A stretch of DNA of 64,000 nucleotides from Corynebacterium bovis DSM 20582 = CIP 54.80 (GTDB taxonomy: Bacteria; Actinomycetota; Actinomycetes; Mycobacteriales; Mycobacteriaceae), in assembly GCF_030408615.1 (NCBI RefSeq), contig NZ_CP047187.1:992001-1056000 (forward strand), given 5' to 3'. Under the pieces are notes generated by a model that saw only the letters and a program-made list of their open reading frames with translations, made no database searches and had not been told where the DNA came from. Shown in pieces: positions 57,587 through 64,000 of the stretch (positions are counted from its first letter, which is position 1; each line of letters starts with the position of its first letter). The position numbers and the translations under genes were made by a program.

Positions 57587-59449
57587 GTGAACGACACCTC
57601 CCGCTCACATCCCAGTCCCGCCACTGTCGCGGCCTCCGCGCGCGGTCGGCGCCCGGAGCGCGTCAACGGGGCCACCGCCATCGTCCGGTCCCTCGAGGAG
57701 CTCGGGACCGAGACGGTCTTCGGTCTTCCCGGCGGTGCCGTGCTCCCGCTGTACGAGGCCCTCTACGAGTCGGAGCGGCTCAACCACGTCCTCGTCCGTC
57801 ATGAGCAGGGCGCCGGCCACGCGGCGACGGGGTACGCCCAGGCCAGCGGCCGGGTCGGGGTGTGCATCGCGACCTCGGGCCCGGGGGCGACGAACCTCGT
57901 GACCCCCATCGCCGACGCGAACATGGACTCCGTCCCGCTCGTCGCGATCACCGGGCAGGTCGGCAAGAACCTCCTCGGCTCGGACGCCTTCCAGGAGGCG
58001 GACATCCGCGGGGTCACCATGCCGATCACCAAGCACAACTTCATGGTCACCCGCCCCGAGGACATCCCCGCCGCCATCGCCGAGGCGTTCCACGTCGCCT
58101 CGACGGGCCGCCCGGGCGCTGTCCTCGTCGACATCCCCAAGGACGTCCAGCAGGCGGAGATGGACTTCGAGTGGCCGCCGGTCTACAACCTGCCGGGCTA
58201 CCGCCCGGTGACGACGCCGCACTCCCGCCAGATCGAGGAGGCCGCGCGGCTGATCTCCGCGTCCCGGCGTCCGGTCGTCTACGCCGGCGGCGGCATCATC
58301 AAGGCCGAGGCCCACGCGGAGCTGCTGGCCTTCGCCGAGGCCACGGGCATCCCCGTCGTGACGACGCTCATGGCCCTCGGGGCCTTCCCGGAGTCCCACC
58401 CCCAGCACATGGGGATGCCGGGCATGCACGGGTCGGTGCCCGCCGTGGCCGCCCTGCAGCGCTCGGACCTCATCATCGCGGTCGGCACCCGGTTCGACGA
58501 CCGTGTCACCGGTCACGTCGGCTCCTTCGCCCCGGACGCCCAGGTCATCCACGCGGACATCGACCCCGCGGAGATCGGGAAGATCCGCGAGGCCCAGGTG
58601 CCGATCGTCGGTGACGCCCGCGAGGTCCTCTCCGCCCTCACCGCGACGCTGCGGGACCTCGACCTCCCCGCCCCGGAGCTCGCCGAGTGGACCGCGTACC
58701 TCGACCGGCTGCGCACCGACTTCCCGCTGGGCTACGAGGAGCCGGCGGACGGCTCCCTCGCCCCGCAGTTCGTCATCCAGACGCTGTCGGAGATCGTCGG
58801 CCCGGACGCGGTGTACTGCGCGGGCGTCGGGCAGCACCAGATGTGGGCGGCCCAGTTCGTGCGGTACGATAAGCCGCGGACGTGGCTGAACTCCGGCGGG
58901 CTCGGGACGATGGGCTACGCCGTGCCCGCGGCGATGGGGGCGAAGGCCGCCGACCCGTCCCGCGAGGTCTGGGCGATCGACGGCGACGGCTGCTTCCAGA
59001 TGACCAACCAGGAACTCGTCACCTGCGCCGTCGAGAAGCTGCCGATCAAGGTCGCGCTCATCAACAACGGCAACCTCGGCATGGTCCGGCAGTGGCAGAC
59101 GCTCTTCTACGACGGCCACTACTCGCACACGAACCTCAAGCCGGGGGAGCGGTACCTCCCCGACTTCCTCGCGCTCGCCGAGGCGATGGGCTGCGCGGCG
59201 TTCCGGGTCACCGAGAAGTCGCAGGTCGCCGAGACCATCAGGAAGGCCCGGGAGATCACCGACCGGCCCGTCGTCATCGACTTCATCGTCGGCGAGAACG
59301 CGCAGGTGTGGCCGATGGTCGCGGCGGGCGCATCCAACAACGAGGTCCAGTACGCCCGCGACCTGCGGCCGCTGTTCGACGAGGACAACTCCGCCGGGGA
59401 GTCCCCGGCGCACATCCACGAGGTCACCAAGGAAGGCGAGAAGAACTAA
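57587..59449 (+). CDS. ilvB: Acetohydroxy acid synthase large subunit
   Basis: ThDP-dependent condensation of pyruvate with pyruvate or 2-oxobutyrate, the committed step to valine, leucine and isoleucine. GTG 57587 has AAGGAG about 12 bases upstream; ATG 57560 in the same frame lacks one. Landmarks: [30 protein letters not shown] (catalytic Glu), [29 protein letters not shown], and the ThDP/Mg motif [14 protein letters not shown] with [12 protein letters not shown]. The length is 620 residues. It overlaps ilvN by one base. Confidence 0.97.
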   Translation: MNDTSRSHPSPATVAASARGRRPERVNGATAIVRSLEELGTETVFGLPGGAVLPLYEALYESERLNHVLVRHEQGAGHAATGYAQASGRVGVCIATSGPGATNLVTPIADANMDSVPLVAITGQVGKNLLGSDAFQEADIRGVTMPITKHNFMVTRPEDIPAAIAEAFHVASTGRPGAVLVDIPKDVQQAEMDFEWPPVYNLPGYRPVTTPHSRQIEEAARLISASRRPVVYAGGGIIKAEAHAELLAFAEATGIPVVTTLMALGAFPESHPQHMGMPGMHGSVPAVAALQRSDLIIAVGTRFDDRVTGHVGSFAPDAQVIHADIDPAEIGKIREAQVPIVGDAREVLSALTATLRDLDLPAPELAEWTAYLDRLRTDFPLGYEEPADGSLAPQFVIQTLSEIVGPDAVYCAGVGQHQMWAAQFVRYDKPRTWLNSGGLGTMGYAVPAAMGAKAADPSREVWAIDGDGCFQMTNQELVTCAVEKLPIKVALINNGNLGMVRQWQTLFYDGHYSHTNLKPGERYLPDFLALAEAMGCAAFRVTEKSQVAETIRKAREITDRPVVIDFIVGENAQVWPMVAAGASNNEVQYARDLRPLFDEDNSAGESPAHIHEVTKEGEKN

Positions 59450-59955
59450 TGGCCGACATCCACACCCTCAGTGTTCTCTGTGAGGACGTCGACGGCGTCC
59501 TGTCCCGGATCTCGGGGATGTTCACCCGGCGCGGCTTCAGCATCATCTCCCTCGCCTCCGGGCGGACCGAGGTGCCGGGGATCAACCGCATCACGATCGT
59601 CGTCGAGGCGGAGGACCACGTCATCGAGCAGATCACGAAGCAGCTGAACAAGCTCATCCCGGTGATCAAGGTCAGCCGGCACGACCCGGACTCGCTCGTC
59701 CAGCGGGGCCTGCTGCTCGTCAAGGTCAGCGCGGACAACTCGAACCGGACGCAGGTCGTCGAGGCGGCGAAGCTCTTCCGGGCGCACGTTGTCGACGTCG
59801 GACCGGAGTCGCTCGTCATCGAGTCGACGGGCACGCCGACGAAGCTCCAGGCCCTCCTCGACGTGCTGGAGCCCTTCGGGATCCGCGAGCTCGTCGAGTC
59901 GAGCGTCACGGCGCTGAGCCGCGGACCGAAGTCGATGTACCCGTCGAAGCTCTGA
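59449..59955 (+). CDS. ilvN: Acetohydroxy acid synthase small (regulatory) subunit
   Basis: A 168-residue regulatory subunit giving valine feedback and full activity to IlvB. The N-terminal ACT domain reads HTLSVLCEDVDGVLSRISGMFTRRGF (as HTLSVLCEDVDGV, ISGMFTRRGFSI) and the C-terminal part ends RGPKSMYPSKL. It begins at ATG 59449, sharing one base with the ilvB stop, so it is coupled. Confidence 0.96.
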   Translation: MADIHTLSVLCEDVDGVLSRISGMFTRRGFSIISLASGRTEVPGINRITIVVEAEDHVIEQITKQLNKLIPVIKVSRHDPDSLVQRGLLLVKVSADNSNRTQVVEAAKLFRAHVVDVGPESLVIESTGTPTKLQALLDVLEPFGIRELVESSVTALSRGPKSMYPSKL

Positions 59956-59977
59956 CCCGGACCCACCCCCCGGCTGA

Positions 59978-61065
<1,088 letters not shown>

Positions 61066-61081
61066 CACCCGCGCGTCCGCG

Positions 61082-61114
61082 AGGCCCGGCACGTCTGTGC
61101 CGGGCCTTCGTCGT
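61082..61114 (+). terminator. Terminator of the ilvBNC operon
   Basis: AGGCCCGGCAC (61082-61092) pairs with GTGCCGGGCCT (61097-61107) around GTCT, followed by TCGTCGT. An 11-bp perfect stem with a weak U-tract. The half CCGGGCCTTCGTCGTG is duplicated 25 bp downstream. Confidence 0.75.
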
Positions 61115-61223
61115 GAGCCGGGCCCCGGGCCTTCGTCGTGCGCCGGGCGCCGTGCCCCGGGCGCCGTTCGCGGTCCGTGGTCGGTCGTGCGTGGCCTGTC
61201 GTACGCCGCGCCGACCGCCGCCG

Positions 61224-62024
61224 TCAGTGCTGCGACTGCAGCAGCCCGAGCAGCTCCCGCCGCAGCCCGGCGGTGTAGCGTTCCCGCCGGTCCGTGTCCC
61301 CGCCCCCGTCCCCGCCCGCGCCGGCGACGGTGTGCCGCGGCCGGGGCAGGTCCACCGGCACGTCCGCGATGACGGTCGACTCCGGCCCCGCGGACATGAC
61401 GAGCACCCGGTCGGACAGGAGGATCGCCTCGTCGACGTCGTGGGTGACCATGATGACCGTCCGCTGCGACTCCTCCCAGACCTCGAGCAGCTGGAGCTGG
61501 AGCTCGCGGCGGGTGAGGGCGTCGAGCGCGCCGAACGGTTCGTCGAGGAGGAGGATCTCGGGGTCGACGGCGAACGCCCGCGCGAGCCCGACGCGCTGCT
61601 GCATCCCGCCGGACAGCCGCGCCGGCCGCCGGTCCGCCGCCCGGGCCAGGCCCACGCGCGCGAGGTGCCGGTCCGCGACCTCCCGGCGCTGCGCCCGGGT
61701 GAGCTCCGGCCGGGCGGACGCGAGCCCGAACTCGACGTTGCCGCGCGCGGTCTTCCACGGCAGGAGGGCGTGGTCCTGGAAGACCATCCCGCGGTCGGGC
61801 CCGGGCCCGCGGACCGGGCGGCCCCCGGCGAGGACCCGGCCGGTGCTGGGCGCGGCGAGCCCCGCGACCATCGACAGGATGGTGGACTTCCCGCACCCGG
61901 AGGGGCCGAGGACGGAGACGAACTCGCCGTCGCCCACGGTCACCGAGGTCGGGGCGATGACGGTGGTCGTCCCGTAGGACCGGGTGACGGCGTCGAGGAC
62001 GACGGAGGAGTCCCTGTCAGTCAT
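61224..62024 (-). CDS. ABC transporter ATP-binding protein (SsuB/TauB/NrtD type)
   Basis: A 266-residue ATPase with Walker A GPSGCGKST (39-47), Q-loop VFQDHALLPWK, signature LSGGMQQRVGLARAF and Walker B ILLLDEPFGALDALTR. The HALLPW sequence is typical of the sulfonate/taurine/nitrate/aminopyrimidine group. It powers the permease encoded just upstream, whose stop lies within its start region (8-bp overlap). The last 25 residues are Gly/Asp-rich. Confidence 0.9.
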   Translation of the reverse strand: MTDRDSSVVLDAVTRSYGTTTVIAPTSVTVGDGEFVSVLGPSGCGKSTILSMVAGLAAPSTGRVLAGGRPVRGPGPDRGMVFQDHALLPWKTARGNVEFGLASARPELTRAQRREVADRHLARVGLARAADRRPARLSGGMQQRVGLARAFAVDPEILLLDEPFGALDALTRRELQLQLLEVWEESQRTVIMVTHDVDEAILLSDRVLVMSAGPESTVIADVPVDLPRPRHTVAGAGGDGGGDTDRRERYTAGLRRELLGLLQSQH

Positions 62025-62802
62025 GGCGCACCACTTTCTGGACGGCGGAGACGAGGTGGTCGAGGACGAGCCCGATGACCCCGATGAGGACGATGGCGAC
62101 GACGATCGCGTCGATGTCGAGCCGGTTCCACATCGTCCACACGAAGAAGCCGATGCCCTGCCCGCCGACGAGCATCTCGGCGGCGATGATGACCAGCCAC
62201 GACGTCGACAGGGACAGCCGGAGCCCGGTGACGATGCCGGGCAGGGACGCCGGCAGCCACACGTTCCACAGCCGCGACCACCACGGGGTCCCGAGGGTGG
62301 CGGCGAGGTTGACGTACGTCGGGTTGACCGACCGGACCGCGTCGACGGTGCTGATGAGCGTCGGCCAGACCGCCGAGAGCACGATGACGAACACCGCCGT
62401 GTGCTCGGCGTCCCGGAGCAGCGCGAGCCCGATCGGCAGCCACGCCAGCGGCGACACCGGGCGCAGCACCTGGACGGCGGGGTCGACCGCGCGGCGCAGC
62501 GTCGTACTCCTCCCGAGGGCGAACCCGAGCGGCACCGCGACGAGGGCGGCGACGGCGAACCCGAGCAGCACCCGGCGCAGGCTCGCCAGCAGGTGCCAGG
62601 CGATCCCGACGTCCGCCGGCCCGTCCCGGTGGAGGGGGTCGGAGAGGATGTCGACGGCCCGGCGCGCGGTCCCCGTCGGGGTCGGGGCGAGGGGGCTCAG
62701 CCATCCGAGGGACGACGCCGCCTGCCACAGCGCGAGGGCGGCCGCGAGGAGGGCCACGCCGAGGATCGTGGGGGCGGCGACGCGCCGTACGGTGCCGGTC
62801 AT
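62017..62802 (-). CDS. ABC transporter permease (SsuC/TauC type)
   Basis: A 261-residue permease with six hydrophobic segments. The EAA-type loop reads NLAATLGTPWWSRLWNVWLP and is followed by ASLPGIVTGLRLSLSTSWLVIIAAEM, typical of the BPD transport family with sulfonate/nitrate relatives. ATG 62802 overlaps the stop of the binding-protein gene (ATGA), and the stop overlaps the ATPase start, so the operon is tightly coupled. Confidence 0.9.
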   Translation of the reverse strand: MTGTVRRVAAPTILGVALLAAALALWQAASSLGWLSPLAPTPTGTARRAVDILSDPLHRDGPADVGIAWHLLASLRRVLLGFAVAALVAVPLGFALGRSTTLRRAVDPAVQVLRPVSPLAWLPIGLALLRDAEHTAVFVIVLSAVWPTLISTVDAVRSVNPTYVNLAATLGTPWWSRLWNVWLPASLPGIVTGLRLSLSTSWLVIIAAEMLVGGQGIGFFVWTMWNRLDIDAIVVAIVLIGVIGLVLDHLVSAVQKVVRHD

Positions 62803-63977
62803 CGGGTGTCCTCCCGGATGCTGTCGGTGGGGTGGTCGGGGTCGAAGACACGGCCGTTGACCGTGAGGGTGCGGCCGGGGGTGTCCGGCAGGACGGTGGA
62901 CCGGTCCCGGGGCAGCACGGCCCGGACGGCGGCCCGGATCGCGTCGTCCCCGGTGAACGCCCCGCCGCCGACCCCCCACCGGCCGAGCTGGGCGGTCATC
63001 CACGTCACGGCCGCCGGGTCCGTGGGGTCGCCGAAGCGGATCCGGTCGGGGTCCGTGACCGGGGTGCCGTGCCAGTCCGTGTACGTGCCCGCGAGCACGG
63101 GGGTGAGCAGGGCGGGCTTCTGGTTGAGGTAGCGGTCGGCGGCGAGGGACGACGCGACCTCCGCACGGTCCCCGGGGCTGTTCGCGAGGGTCGCGGCGTC
63201 CCGGAGTCCGGCGACGAGTCCGGCGGTGACGTCCGGGTGGGCGTCGTCCCAGTCCGCGGCGACGGCGACGCAGCAGCACGGGTGCCGGTCCCACAACGCC
63301 CGGGTGAGGGTGAATATCCGGCCCGCCCCGGAGGCCAGCGCCCGCTGGTTGAACGGTTCGGGACCGATGAAGCCGTCGATCCCGCCGACCTCCAGCTGGG
63401 CGACCATGTCGGCCGGGCGGAGCAGGCGGAGCTCGACGTCGCGCGTCGGGTCGACACCCGCGGCGGCCAGGTGGTCGCGGAGGAGCAGGGCGTGGACGGA
63501 GTACTCGAAGGGGATCGCCAGGACCGTCCCGCGGAGGTCCGCCGCCGATGTGACGTGTCCGACGTGCCGGGCGGCGAGGGTGAGGGCCTGCCCGTTGGTG
63601 TTCTGCGTGGCGATGATCCGGGTGGGGCGGCGGCCGGTGACGGCGCCGGAGGAGATGACGACGGGCATCGGGGTGAGCATGTGCGCGACGTCGATGTCCC
63701 CGGTGGCGTAGGCGCTCCACAGGTCGGCCCACCCGGCGAAGCGGCGGAGGGTGACGGACACCCCGTGCCGGGCGAAGAGGCCGCGGGCGTCGGCGAGGAC
63801 GAGCGGGGCGGCGCAGGCGATGGGCACGTAGCCGACGGTGACGGGGTCGCCCGGGGTGCCGCCGCCCGGGCCCGGTCCCGCGCACGCCGTGAGGGCCGAC
63901 ACGGCGGGGAGGGCCACGGCCCCGGCGGCGGTGAGGGCCGACCACCGGAGGACGTCGCGGCGGGAGATCGGGTCCAC
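62799..63977 (-). CDS. Substrate-binding lipoprotein (CmpA/NrtA/SsuA-like)
   Basis: A 392-residue exported binding protein. The N-terminus starts VDPISRRDVLRW, a twin-arginine signal, and the lipobox is LTAC with Cys32. The core has VTVGYVPIACAAPLVLA, and TGDIDVAHMLTPMPVV; the later DRHPCCCVAVAADW carries three consecutive cysteines (234-236). It resembles nitrate/bicarbonate (NrtA/CmpA) and NMT1/THI5-like binding proteins; the substrate is unknown. GTG 63977 has AGGAAGG six bases upstream. It is the first gene of the operon. Confidence 0.85.
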   Translation of the reverse strand: MDPISRRDVLRWSALTAAGAVALPAVSALTACAGPGPGGGTPGDPVTVGYVPIACAAPLVLADARGLFARHGVSVTLRRFAGWADLWSAYATGDIDVAHMLTPMPVVISSGAVTGRRPTRIIATQNTNGQALTLAARHVGHVTSAADLRGTVLAIPFEYSVHALLLRDHLAAAGVDPTRDVELRLLRPADMVAQLEVGGIDGFIGPEPFNQRALASGAGRIFTLTRALWDRHPCCCVAVAADWDDAHPDVTAGLVAGLRDAATLANSPGDRAEVASSLAADRYLNQKPALLTPVLAGTYTDWHGTPVTDPDRIRFGDPTDPAAVTWMTAQLGRWGVGGGAFTGDDAIRAAVRAVLPRDRSTVLPDTPGRTLTVNGRVFDPDHPTDSIREDTR

Positions 63978-64000
63978 GGGGGCCTTCCTGTCGTGGGGGC

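Overview
This window comes from a very GC-rich (roughly 70% or more) actinobacterium, and the gene order points to Corynebacterium or a close relative. The main evidence is synteny: rho-prfA-prmC-tsaC-wecA-atpI-atpBEFHAGDC-DUF2550-nucS on the left, etfBA-nifS-mnmA-(MetE-like)-ligA-ACT-gatCA-pfkA-gatB in the middle, and doxX, lysE/lysG, cfp6-like, mscCG and ilvBNC on the right. A long MscCG-type glutamate exporter with its fourth membrane segment and a divergent lysE/lysG pair are corynebacterial traits. The species was not determined; the GC content would fit one of the high-GC corynebacteria. The window is essentially housekeeping. I saw no rRNA, tRNA, CRISPR array, insertion sequence, prophage or toxin-antitoxin locus.

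Layout. (1) 1-7.6 kb: the start of an acyl-CoA synthetase on the minus strand, divergent from rho; then prfA, prmC, tsaC and wecA (translation termination, threonylcarbamoyl-tRNA modification, start of cell-wall polysaccharide synthesis) and an AtpI-like protein, ended by the best intrinsic terminator of the window (7741-7763). (2) 7.8-15.5 kb: the complete F1Fo ATP synthase operon with its own structured leader and a terminator. (3) 15.8-22.4 kb: small conserved actinobacterial genes, including the mismatch endonuclease NucS, a zinc-ribbon protein, a thiamine-binding protein, a thioredoxin-fold/TPR protein, an orphan ABC ATPase, a split-box Nudix hydrolase and a THUMP-like methyltransferase. 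(4) 22.5-29.8 kb: electron-transfer flavoprotein, CPA1 antiporter, then cysteine desulfurase, MnmA and a MetE-like protein, which form a sulfur-relay group for tRNA thiolation. (5) 29.9-42.4 kb: ligA divergent from an exonuclease, long-form ilvA, an ACT protein, gatCA, a Nudix hydrolase, a DHA2 efflux pump, pfkA and gatB. (6) 42.5-57 kb: secreted lipase, YqjG-type reductase, DoxX, LysE/LysG, a UvrA-like ATPase, ilvD, a PH-domain protein and MscCG. (7) 57.2-61.1 kb: ilvBNC behind a short leader ORF. (8) 61.2-64 kb: a three-gene uptake ABC transporter of unknown substrate.

Functional links: the branched-chain amino acid pathway is well represented (ilvA, ilvD, ilvBNC) and lies beside amino-acid export genes (lysE/lysG, mscCG) and an ACT-domain protein. 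GatCAB, which makes Gln-tRNA(Gln)/Asn-tRNA(Asn), is interrupted by pfkA, a Nudix gene and an efflux gene.

Two genome-wide habits stand out. First, many transcription units have a TAnnnT hexamer ending 6-8 bases before the start codon and no ribosome-binding site, so they are probably leaderless; this also decides several starts (ligA, lysE, the UvrA-like gene). Second, the genome inserts Gly/Ala/Pro/Asp-rich low-complexity segments into conserved proteins (Rho, PrmC, NucS, LysE, DoxX, MscCG, MnmA, NifS) and carries short GC-rich direct repeats, often hairpin-forming, between genes. I did not find a clearly new multi-gene system. The most useful leads are the leaderless architecture, the tandem hairpin arrays, the TA-free C-rich leader of ilvD, the rho and atp leaders, the ilvBNC attenuator candidate, and the CCC-containing Tat-lipoprotein transporter.
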